Source of the DNA: JAVBNF01 sp031551725
GTDB lineage: Bacteria; Bacteroidota; Bacteroidia; Bacteroidales; P3
Reading direction: 5' to 3'
Length of the DNA stretch: 6,858 nt
NCBI GenBank assembly: GCA_031551725.1
Contig: JAVBNF010000072.1
Coordinates: 1 to 6,858, forward strand
Position 1 is the stretch's first letter, and each line of letters starts with the position of its first letter. Under the pieces are notes generated by a model, which ran no database searches, was not told the DNA's origin, and worked only from the letters and a program-made list of their open reading frames with translations. This document shows, piece by piece, positions 1 through 5,472 of this stretch. The translations under genes and the position numbers were made by a program.

Positions 1-1580
1 GTTCGGGGGCTTCTACGGATAACTTTGGTTTTAATATAATCCCGGCCGGATATCGCGAGCAAAATGGCTCTTCTTATGCTTCAAGAGGAACGGCTACTTA
101 TTTTTGGACTTCAACGAAATCTGCAACCGCGAACTATGCAATCTATCGTGGTTTTTCAAATACAGTAGGCCAAGCCGGACGTTGGGATGGTTTTCGTTCT
201 TATGGATTGTCCGTCCGCTGCATGGAAGGCGAATATACACTTAGTCCAATCCTTCAACAAAATTCAAACAATACCTTTTGTGAAGGCGCCAACACTTTTG
301 TAACAGTAGATAATACGACGCTTTATACAAGCTATATTTTTAACATAGATGGTGTAGATAAAGCAGCTGTAACAACACCTTATATGTTTATTTCGCCCAT
401 CACAAATGGAACAACAATCAAGGTCAAAGGTTTGACATCTGAAGGTTGGAGCGGATATTCAATTCCTATTACCGTGAAAACGGTCGATTGCAGTTGTACA
501 AGTACTTCAATTGCCGCACCGGAGCTTGCGATTAATACAGCACCCTCAACAGCCGTAAATGCGGTTTTGACAACCACTGCAAGTTGTGCGAATTGTGTGG
601 TGGACTGGTATCCCGCAGCAAGCGGAGGGACAGCATATTTGAGCAATACAAAGATTTATGCGGCGGCTAACTATACCCTTTATGCTGCTACTCGAGATTT
701 ATCCAGCGGTTGTTCAAGTGCAGACAGAGCCATGGTTTCCATTATCCCCTATTCGGGGGCGGCAGCACAACGTGATTTGATTGCAGGAACTTATCAAATG
801 GAATGTTGGGGGGCACAAGGGCAAAATGGAACCGGGGCAAGAGGAGGCTATGGAGGATATAGTAGAGGAATTTTATTTTTAGAAAAAGATATAACCGTTT
901 TTGTTTATGTGGGGACACAAGGTAGCTCATACAATGCTACAACAGCCACTGTAGGAATATTTGGAGGAGGAGCATCTGATATTAGACTTGAATCACCTGC
1001 ATTATGGAATACAGCCTCTTCTCTACGAAGTAGGATTATGGTCTCTGGTGGTGGTGGTGGCGGAAGCAGTATTGTGACAGGAACAGGCAATTCTGTTGCA
1101 GATGCAAATGCCAATCGCACGGCAGGTGGAGGAACTGCAGCCCCTAGTGGTACATTTAATAAAACAGGTAAGGGAGGAGCACAAACTGCCGGTGGGAATG
1201 GAGGTGCCGCTGGATATGGCCCCAATGGGGAATTTTGTTGGTCTGCGGGAGCAAAAGGTCAGTTTGGAATAGGTGGTGCAGGTTCTAAGGGTGCTGGAGG
1301 TGCATGTGGTACAGCATATCTTTCAGGGAGTGGGACAGGTGGCGGAGGATATTATGGAGGAGGAGGGGCTGGTGACGGAGATGGAACTCCTAACGATGGT
1401 GTAGGAGGAGGAGGATCATCCTTTATTTCTGGTCATTCTGGCTGTAATGCTATAAATGCTTCTGGCATACACACGGGACAGGCAATTCACTATAGTGGAC
1501 TGGCATTTACGAATACATCAATGGTAATAGGAGCTCGTGCTGGTAAGGGAACTGTCGTTATTATCCGTACAGGAAATTAA
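1..1580 (+). CDS. Secreted surface protein, 3' part: FISUMP end, Ig-like modules, glycine-rich ALK/LTK-type domain
   Basis: The reading frame is open from base 3 to the TAA at 1578-1580 (525 codons), so the gene starts before the window; the TTG at 207 is not a credible start. The first ~75 residues (FGFNIIPAGYR, YFWTST, ending YGLSVRC) match the end of the FISUMP domain (Fibrobacter succinogenes major paralogous domain). Two beta-rich modules follow; the second (CVVDWYPAASGGTAY, then a Cys near GCSSADRAMV) resembles the CHU_C-associated Ig-like domain. From about base 770 to the end lies a Gly-rich domain with YQMECWGAQG, RGGYGGYSRG, VYVGTQG, GGGASDIRL, SRIMVSGGGGGG and GGGGSSFISG, the motif order of the ALK/LTK receptor glycine-rich domain. 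The protein is probably exported and displayed, with a binding or adhesive role; this is inferred from domains only. I see no sorting domain or membrane anchor at the C-terminus. A terminator follows at 1800. Confidence 0.85.
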   Translation, partial: SGASTDNFGFNIIPAGYREQNGSSYASRGTATYFWTSTKSATANYAIYRGFSNTVGQAGRWDGFRSYGLSVRCMEGEYTLSPILQQNSNNTFCEGANTFVTVDNTTLYTSYIFNIDGVDKAAVTTPYMFISPITNGTTIKVKGLTSEGWSGYSIPITVKTVDCSCTSTSIAAPELAINTAPSTAVNAVLTTTASCANCVVDWYPAASGGTAYLSNTKIYAAANYTLYAATRDLSSGCSSADRAMVSIIPYSGAAAQRDLIAGTYQMECWGAQGQNGTGARGGYGGYSRGILFLEKDITVFVYVGTQGSSYNATTATVGIFGGGASDIRLESPALWNTASSLRSRIMVSGGGGGGSSIVTGTGNSVADANANRTAGGGTAAPSGTFNKTGKGGAQTAGGNGGAAGYGPNGEFCWSAGAKGQFGIGGAGSKGAGGACGTAYLSGSGTGGGGYYGGGGAGDGDGTPNDGVGGGGSSFISGHSGCNAINASGIHTGQAIHYSGLAFTNTSMVIGARAGKGTVVIIRTGN

Positions 1581-1621
1581 AAAAATACATGTTGCAAACA
1601 AGGTGATTTTGGTTCATCAAG

Positions 1622-1644
1622 CCCGCAACGCTGCTGTTTGCGGG
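1622..1644. repeat. Small GC-rich hairpin after the surface gene
   Basis: The 7-base arms cccgcaa and ttgcggg flank a 9-base loop. No T-run follows, so it is not a convincing terminator. It sits just before the first REP-like element and may belong to the same repeat cluster. Confidence 0.4.
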
Positions 1645-1651
1645 ATAAGCT

Positions 1652-1676
1652 GTAGAGACGCAATGCATTGCGTCTC
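1652..1676 (+). repeat. REP-like element a (GTAG + perfect 22-bp palindrome)
   Basis: A GTAG tetranucleotide at 1652-1655 overlaps a perfect 22-bp palindrome at 1655-1676, whose half is gagacgcaatg. GTAG at the foot of a hairpin is the layout of REP elements mobilised by RAYT transposases, and a RAYT lies 276 bp downstream. The element is 25 bases long, like the three other copies in this window. It is followed by CATTGCCG and AATTTTCA, a short sequence also found after element b. Confidence 0.75.
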
Positions 1677-1765
1677 GATCATTGCCGAATTTTCAAAGGC
1701 AAACTTGGTGGTTTTGTACATTGCACGTGCTGCGGTGGACGTTGTTGAAAGGGTTTGTTCTTTTT

Positions 1766-1793
1766 GTAGAGGCAAGGCACGCCTTGTCTCTAC
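1766..1793 (+). repeat. REP-like element b (GTAG hairpin)
   Basis: GTAG at 1766 begins an inverted repeat with 14-base arms (tgtagaggcaaggc at 1765-1778 and gccttgtctctaca at 1781-1794), a 2-base centre and one G-T wobble. The 25-base core matches element a in length and outline (GTAG-AG-R-C ... GTCTC). It is followed by CATTGCCG-TTG-AATTTTCA, so elements a and b appear to be diverged copies about 114 bp apart. Confidence 0.75.
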
Positions 1794-1799
1794 ACCATT

Positions 1800-1831
1800 G
1801 CCGTTGAATTTTCATTCAGCGGCATTTTTTT
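1800..1831 (+). terminator. Rho-independent terminator of the surface-protein gene
   Basis: The 10-base arms gccgttgaat and attcagcggc (one wobble pair) close a 4-base TTTC loop and are followed by A and a run of seven T. This would end transcription coming from the surface-protein gene and isolate the RAYT gene. Confidence 0.8.
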
Positions 1832-1860
1832 GTGTTTTGTTTTGATTTATTCCCATGATT

Positions 1861-1901
1861 TGAAAATTTAACATATTTTTAACGTTTATTAAGAAATAAT
1901 T
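1861..1901. promoter_or_regulatory. AT-rich motif with TTAAC repeats, shared with the region at 5380-5422
   Basis: The stretch contains TTAAC-N6-TTAAC (11-bp period, about one helical turn) followed by TTTATTAAGAAAT. Read in reverse complement it matches 5380-5422 over about 41 bases with few differences. It lies about 50-90 bp before the RAYT start. A protein-binding site or an extended promoter region is possible; no TAnnTTTG box was found for the RAYT gene itself. Confidence 0.35.
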
Positions 1902-1951
1902 CGGGGTGTCATCGCGTTTATATATATAAATGAAATTTTATATAACGTGAT

Positions 1952-2608
1952 ATGAAAAATGATTTAAACAAACATCACCGCCGAAGCATTCGCCTGAAAA
2001 ATTACGATTATTCATCAAATGGGGCCTATTTTATTACCATTTGTTGTCAGAACAAAGAACATCGATTTGGAGAAATTAGAAACGGGAAAATGATATTAAA
2101 TGCCCATGGTCAGATTGCATTTGACGAATGGTTGAATTTATCCAAACGGTATCACCATGCGGAATTTGATACGTTTCAAATAATGCCCAATCACGTGCAT
2201 GGCATTATCGTGTTAAATTCCACAACCCCCACCGTAGGGGCACCCCTTGCGGGTGCCCTTGACCATGATATTGCCAACGGCAATATCATCAACGGCAATA
2301 TCATCAATAATAATGCGATTAACGGCGTTGCCGTTAATGAAACGAGGGCACCCGCAAGGGGTGCCCCTACGGCCGTCGTTATCGGGAATATTGTGGGTGC
2401 GTACAAATCGTTGGTGGCAAATCGATGTTTGGAAATATACAAATCACAAAATCAAATGATTGGTATTTTTTGGCAACGCAATTATTACGAACATATCATC
2501 CGAAATAATCATGCATTTGTGACAATTTCGAATTATATTCTTAACAATCCCAAGAAATGGACAGAAGACAGATTTTTTGTGAGAAAATTTATTAGGAAAA
2601 TTTCGTGA
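1952..2608 (+). CDS. REP-associated tyrosine transposase (RAYT, Y1/HUH family) with in-frame REP insert
   Basis: This is a 218-residue single-strand DNA transposase of the Y1/TnpA_REP family, relatives of the IS200/IS605 TnpA. The N-terminal RRSIRLKNYDYSSNGAYFIT strand, the HUH-type metal motif HVH (H81, H83, in MPNHVHGIIVL), the conserved WQRNYYEHIIRN (174-185) and the presumed nucleophile Y195 in ISNYILNNPKKW are all present, so it looks catalytically intact. RAYTs act on REP hairpins with a GTAG foot; such elements occur upstream (1652, 1766) and inside this gene. Residues ~94-140, between the HUH motif and GNIVGAYKSL, are encoded by a 141-bp REP-flanked insert. Without it the protein would be about 171 residues, a usual RAYT length. 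Start is the ATG at 1952; no alternative looks better. It seems to be a monocistronic guest between a terminated surface gene and core genes. Confidence 0.93.
   Translation: MKNDLNKHHRRSIRLKNYDYSSNGAYFITICCQNKEHRFGEIRNGKMILNAHGQIAFDEWLNLSKRYHHAEFDTFQIMPNHVHGIIVLNSTTPTVGAPLAGALDHDIANGNIINGNIINNNAINGVAVNETRAPARGAPTAVVIGNIVGAYKSLVANRCLEIYKSQNQMIGIFWQRNYYEHIIRNNHAFVTISNYILNNPKKWTEDRFFVRKFIRKIS
2232..2372. repeat. Inverted pair of REP-like elements inside the RAYT gene
   Basis: A perfect 28-bp inverted repeat (2232-2259 and 2345-2372) encloses 85 bp. Each arm holds a 25-base REP-like element: GTAG at 2234 with hairpin 2238-2258 (gggcaccc/gggtgccc), and its mirror at 2346-2370 ending in CTAC. Between them lie two perfect 9-bp-stem hairpins (2267-2287 and 2318-2338) and a 15-bp tandem duplication (2276-2290 = 2291-2305, aacggcaatatcatc). 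The whole unit is 141 bp, exactly 47 codons, and keeps the frame open, giving TVGAPLAGAL and RAPARGAPT at its ends. Confidence 0.9.
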
Positions 2609-2615
2609 AATTTTG

Positions 2616-2623
2616 TAAATTTG
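2616..2623 (+). promoter_or_regulatory. Bacteroidetes-type -7 box before the TPR gene
   Basis: TAAATTTG fits the Bacteroidetes TAnnTTTG consensus and lies 8 bp after the RAYT stop and 19 bp before the ATG at 2643. No good TTTG -33 element is visible 19-20 bp upstream, so support is partial. It would give a very short leader. Confidence 0.4.
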
Positions 2624-2642
2624 TGGATTGTTTTTCATTACA

Positions 2643-3635
2643 ATGAGTAAAAAGGATCTCATACACCGCTTGAGCACGCTGAAAAATTTCAGCAACGGCA
2701 GTTTAATCGACCTAAAAGAAGCGATTGAACACTATCCGTATGCACAAGCGTTGCATGTACTGTATTTGCTCAATTTGAAGAAATTAAAGGAAGACACGTT
2801 CGACCTTTATCTTCCGAAAACAGCCATCCGCATTAGCGATCGCACCTATCTGAAACGGTTGGTGGATAAAGTAGAAACGGAAAACAAACCTTTGAAAATG
2901 GCTTCAGCCGTTAAGCAAACGCCAAAAGACCTAAACGAAACCATGGCTTTGCTTAAAAAATACGAAGGTATTTCAGCACAACTAAATGCCCTGCCTATTC
3001 CGCGTAAAGCCGATGCAACCATTAGTGATTTCCTTTCTTCAATTGATATTCCTAATGCCAAACAAAAGGAGTTGCAAGATGAACATCGCGAACAAGTAAT
3101 GTCTCGAATTAAGCAACGTTTGAACGAAATTTCGGGCATAACTGGAGTCGAAACGCTGCCAACACCTAAAGCTGCGTCAAAGAGAAAGCAACCAGATGAC
3201 CACGCTGCGCTGGCCATGACGAAACCCAAAACTGCAAGCAAAACCAGAAAGTCAAAGCCGGATGGCCTCGTTACGCTTGCCATGACGAAATCCGTCACCC
3301 ATCGCCAATCCAAAAAGAAACCTTTAGCGGAAGACGATATTATCAACCGTTTTTTACAGGCCGAACACAATATTGTGCGTATTCAAGCTGAACGCGATTA
3401 TGAAAATTTAAGCATTGATCCTGAGGAGCATAGTCTGAAAGAGAATTTGAATGACGGCAGTGAAACATTAGCAGCATTATACCTCAAACAAGGCGCTCCC
3501 GACAAGGCCATTGAAATTTATAAGGCTTTAAGTTTGAAAAATCCAAAAAAAAATCGTTACTTTGCAAAATTAATTGCGGAAGCCGAGTTGGAATTGAAAC
3601 AGCAAAGCAAAAAAAACGCACGTAAAAAATCATAA
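2643..3635 (+). CDS. TPR-type protein encoded upstream of secG
   Basis: A 330-residue protein of unknown function, with no signal peptide, so probably cytoplasmic. The C-terminal part (about 272-305, ETLAALYLKQGAPDKAIEIY then LSLKNPKKNRYFAKLI) is a clear tetratricopeptide repeat, a protein-binding helix pair. The N-terminal 115 residues are helical and Leu/Lys-rich (AIEHYPYAQALHVLYLLNLK). A basic low-complexity linker at about 172-228 is made of two repeat units (PKAASK...LAMTK, PKTASK...LAMTK). ATG 2643 is preferred over the in-frame TTG at 2628 because MSKKDLIHRL is a natural N-terminus and the -7 box at 2616 leaves little room for the TTG. A TPR protein directly upstream of secG is, from memory, a usual Bacteroidales arrangement; the two genes are 27 bp apart and probably cotranscribed. 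Its job is not known. Confidence 0.85.
   Translation: MSKKDLIHRLSTLKNFSNGSLIDLKEAIEHYPYAQALHVLYLLNLKKLKEDTFDLYLPKTAIRISDRTYLKRLVDKVETENKPLKMASAVKQTPKDLNETMALLKKYEGISAQLNALPIPRKADATISDFLSSIDIPNAKQKELQDEHREQVMSRIKQRLNEISGITGVETLPTPKAASKRKQPDDHAALAMTKPKTASKTRKSKPDGLVTLAMTKSVTHRQSKKKPLAEDDIINRFLQAEHNIVRIQAERDYENLSIDPEEHSLKENLNDGSETLAALYLKQGAPDKAIEIYKALSLKNPKKNRYFAKLIAEAELELKQQSKKNARKKS
3165..3290 (+). repeat. Two diverged repeat units with palindromes encoding the TPR-protein linker
   Basis: Unit 1 (3165-3224, 20 codons) encodes PKAASK..PDDHAALAMTK and unit 2 (3225-3290, 22 codons) PKTASK..PDGLVTLAMTK. The second half of each (3195-3224, 3261-3290) starts GATG and ends CCATGACGAAA and is roughly palindromic (ATGGC/GCCAT in unit 2). 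A related sequence occurs outside coding sequence at 6669-6701. Confidence 0.65.
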
Positions 3636-3658
3636 TTCATAATTTTTAATTCATAATT
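3633..3658. repeat. AT-rich direct repeat starting in the stop codon
   Basis: aattcataatt occurs at 3634-3644 and 3648-3658 (14-bp period), and the pattern TAATT-N2-TAATT begins at the TAA stop of the TPR gene. The same layout recurs at 5282-5306 after the aminotransferase gene. Function is unknown. Confidence 0.5.
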
Positions 3659-3662
3659 AAAC

Positions 3663-4001
3663 ATGGTTCTCTACATTATCATCTCGATCTTTGTTTTTGT
3701 ATGCTGTTTGTTTCTTGGCATATTCGTATTGGTTCAAAACCCTAAAGGCGGTGGCTTATCATCAACTTTCGGTGGCGGAAACCAAATTATGGGCGCACGT
3801 AAAACAGCCGATTTTCTTGAAAAAGCAACTTGGACACTCGCTATTTCCCTAATGTGTTTGAGTTTGATTTCCGCTTTTGTAATCCCACGCGGCAACGGTA
3901 CTCCCGATGCTCCTCAAACCGGAATCACAGTGGATGACAATGTAGCGATGCCTACTATGCCGCAAATGCCCGCTCCGGAACAACAACCTACACAAGAATA
4001 A
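3663..4001 (+). CDS. secG: Protein translocase subunit SecG
   Basis: This 112-residue inner-membrane protein is the SecG subunit of the SecYEG channel, which helps SecA drive export of unfolded proteins. Two membrane segments are visible (about 3-24 and 56-75), joined by the diagnostic loop VQNPKGGGLSSTFGGG (24-39) and the following GARKTADFLEKATW. The C-terminal 35 residues are Pro/Gln/Met-rich with low complexity, a tail often seen in Bacteroidetes SecG. The start at ATG 3663 puts the first membrane helix immediately after the initiator. It follows the TPR gene closely and is closed by a strong terminator, so the two probably form one transcript. It looks complete and ordinary. Confidence 0.96.
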   Translation: MVLYIIISIFVFVCCLFLGIFVLVQNPKGGGLSSTFGGGNQIMGARKTADFLEKATWTLAISLMCLSLISAFVIPRGNGTPDAPQTGITVDDNVAMPTMPQMPAPEQQPTQE

Positions 4002-4019
4002 ACAGAACTTCAAATATAG

Positions 4020-4045
4020 AAAGCTGTCTTCGGGCAGCTTTTTTT
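4020..4045 (+). terminator. Rho-independent terminator after secG
   Basis: The 9-base arms aaagctgtc and ggcagcttt (one wobble) enclose a TTCG tetraloop closed by C-G, and the stem runs into seven T (4039-4045). This is a textbook terminator and separates the secG transcript from the aminotransferase gene, which starts 36 bp later. Confidence 0.9.
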
Positions 4046-4081
4046 AAATTCGCACATAAAAACTTAAAAAATAAAAATATC

Positions 4082-5284
4082 ATGGGTTTCATTTCAGAAC
4101 GTATCAACAGAATGGCACCGTCGGAAACATTGGCGATGTCGAACAAAAGCAATGAGCTCAAAGCTCAAGGCAAAGATGTGATCAATTTGGCTGTTGGTGA
4201 GCCGGATTTCAACACTCCGGAAGTGGTTAAAACCGCCGCCAAAGTTGCGATCGACAAAAATTTCTCCCACTATCCTCCCGTTCCCGGCTACATGGACGTG
4301 CGCGAAGCTATTGCCGCTAAACTGAAAAGAGATAATGATCTCGACTATAAAGCAAACCAAATTATGGTCTCTGCCGGTGGTAAACACGCGTTGATGAACT
4401 GTTTGTTGGCAACCGTTAACCCGGGCGACGAAGTGATTATTCCTGCTCCATATTGGGTTTCTTATCCAGAAATGGTACGTTTGGTAGATGGCGTGCCTGT
4501 TTTTGTAAAAGGCGGCATCGAGACCGATTTCAAGGTAACTGCTGCTCAAATCGAGAAAGCAATTACTCCGAAAACAAAAGTATTGATTATGAACAGCCCG
4601 TCGAATCCGACAGGTGGCGTTTATACTCCCGAAGAAATTAAAGACATTGCTGCTGTTGTTGCCAAACATCCGCAATTGATCGTGATTTCGGATGAAATTT
4701 ACGAATTGATTATCTTCGAAGGAAAATATTCTTCGTTGGCACAATATCCGGAAATCAAAGACCGTGTGATTGTGATGAACGGCGTTTCCAAAGGCTTTGC
4801 CATGACCGGCTGGCGTATCGGATATACGGCTTCTTCTGTTGAATTGGCCGGCGCAATGAACAAAGTTCAAGGGCAAATGACTTCGGCTGCTTCTTCAATT
4901 GCACAACGTGCAACCTTGGAAGCCATGTTGCAAGATCCTACCAAATCTGAAGATTTGAAAACCATGACAACCGCTTTCCGCGAACGTCGCGATAATGTTT
5001 TAGGATGGTTAGGACAAATTCCAGGTTTGAAGTTGAACAAACCAAGCGGTGCTTTTTATATTTTTGTAAATATGCAAGCCTTGATCGGCAAAAAAGCCGG
5101 TGAAAAACAAATTAAAACCGGTGCTGATTTTGCTGATTATTTATTGGATAACTATTATGTTGCCTTGGTAGGCGGCGATGCTTTCGGTGATCCCGAATGT
5201 TTCCGTATTTCTTACGCAACAGACTTGACGAGTTTGAAAAAAGCCTGCGACCGTATCAAAGAAGCGGTAGAAAGCCTAAAATAA
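4082..5284 (+). CDS. aspB: Class I pyridoxal-phosphate aminotransferase, aspartate type (I-beta)
   Basis: This 400-residue cytoplasmic enzyme is a fold-type I, PLP-dependent aminotransferase of the I-beta aspartate group, which moves the amino group between aspartate and 2-oxoglutarate; some members also act on prephenate or aromatic substrates, which cannot be decided here. The key residues are in place: LAVGEPDFNTP (36-46), GGKHALMN (99-106), PYWVSYPEM (123-131), N175 in SPSNPTGG, D204 and Y207 in SDEIYE, the Schiff-base lysine K237 in GVSKGFAMTGWRIGY with R245, and the carboxylate-binding R375 in FRISYAT. Length is normal and no defect is visible. The ATG at 4082 is the natural start. It appears monocistronic between terminators at 4020 and 5337; no clear TAnnTTTG box is visible in the 36-bp gap, so its promoter is unresolved. 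The symbol is a family-level assignment. Confidence 0.95.
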   Translation: MGFISERINRMAPSETLAMSNKSNELKAQGKDVINLAVGEPDFNTPEVVKTAAKVAIDKNFSHYPPVPGYMDVREAIAAKLKRDNDLDYKANQIMVSAGGKHALMNCLLATVNPGDEVIIPAPYWVSYPEMVRLVDGVPVFVKGGIETDFKVTAAQIEKAITPKTKVLIMNSPSNPTGGVYTPEEIKDIAAVVAKHPQLIVISDEIYELIIFEGKYSSLAQYPEIKDRVIVMNGVSKGFAMTGWRIGYTASSVELAGAMNKVQGQMTSAASSIAQRATLEAMLQDPTKSEDLKTMTTAFRERRDNVLGWLGQIPGLKLNKPSGAFYIFVNMQALIGKKAGEKQIKTGADFADYLLDNYYVALVGGDAFGDPECFRISYATDLTSLKKACDRIKEAVESLK

Positions 5285-5306
5285 TTGTTAATTATTAATT
5301 GTTAAT
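5282..5306. repeat. AT-rich direct repeat starting in the stop codon
   Basis: taattgttaat occurs at 5282-5292 and 5296-5306 (14-bp period) and begins with the TAA stop of the aminotransferase gene, matching the layout of 3633-3658. Confidence 0.5.
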
Positions 5307-5336
5307 GAAGTTTCACCTTTAGTAACAAATTCCGAT

Positions 5337-5377
5337 AATGAAGAGCGATGGAAGAAATTCTGTCGCTCTTTTCATTT
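5337..5377 (+). terminator. Terminator-like hairpin after the aminotransferase gene
   Basis: The arms aagagcga (5341-5348) and tcgctctt (5363-5370) pair perfectly across a 14-base loop; with a two-base bulge the stem extends outward through aatga/tcatt. The trailing T-rich TTTTCATTT is interrupted, so termination may be weaker than after secG. Confidence 0.6.
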
Positions 5378-5379
5378 AA

Positions 5380-5422
5380 AGTAATTTCTTAATAAATGTT
5401 AATTTTTTGTTAAATTTTTCAT
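5380..5422. promoter_or_regulatory. AT-rich motif shared (inverted) with 1861-1901
   Basis: On the reverse strand it reads TTAAC-N6-TTAAC then a TTTATTAAGAAAT-like sequence, nearly the same as 1861-1901 on the + strand. It ends just before the promoter of the Panacea cassette and could bind a regulator of it. Confidence 0.35.
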
Positions 5423-5428
5423 AACCTA

Positions 5429-5459
5429 TTGTGAAAGTTAAACGAAAAGATTACTTTTG
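5429..5459 (+). promoter_or_regulatory. Bacteroidetes promoter of the toxin-antitoxin-like cassette
   Basis: The -33 element ATTG (TTG at 5429-5431) is followed after 20 bp by the -7 box TACTTTTG (5452-5459), a full match to TAnnTTTG. Transcription should start near 5465, leaving a leader of under ten bases before the ATG at 5473. This rules out the upstream in-frame GTG at 5431, which lies in the -33 element. Confidence 0.7.
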
Positions 5460-5472
5460 TAGAAAAACTATT

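Noticed and set aside
905..1225. Reverse-strand open frame with Pro/Leu-rich product
   Set aside because: It is the complement of the glycine-rich domain (GGN codons read as Pro codons) and carries no domain of its own.
1652..1794. CRISPR-like array from the repeated palindromes
   Set aside because: There are only two copies, with different sequences, no regular spacers and no cas genes.
1537..1845. Open + frame of 102 codons overlapping the end of the surface-protein gene
   Set aside because: It runs through REP palindromes and a terminator hairpin, has no recognisable domain, and starts inside another gene in a different frame.
2232..2372. RAYT gene considered as a pseudogene split by a REP insertion
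   Set aside because: The insert is a multiple of three, has no stop, and the HVH, WQRNYYEH and Tyr motifs remain in one frame.
1952..2608. Complete IS200/IS605-type insertion sequence
   Set aside because: No TnpB gene and no left and right end hairpins typical of that family were seen; the protein motifs fit a RAYT better.
2846..3370. Reverse-strand open frame of 174 codons
   Set aside because: It is the shadow of the TPR-protein gene, and its repetitiveness simply mirrors the linker repeats.
4094..4876. Long reverse-strand open frame (260 codons)
   Set aside because: It lies fully inside the well-supported aminotransferase gene; its product is low in recognisable motifs and reflects codon bias of the true gene.
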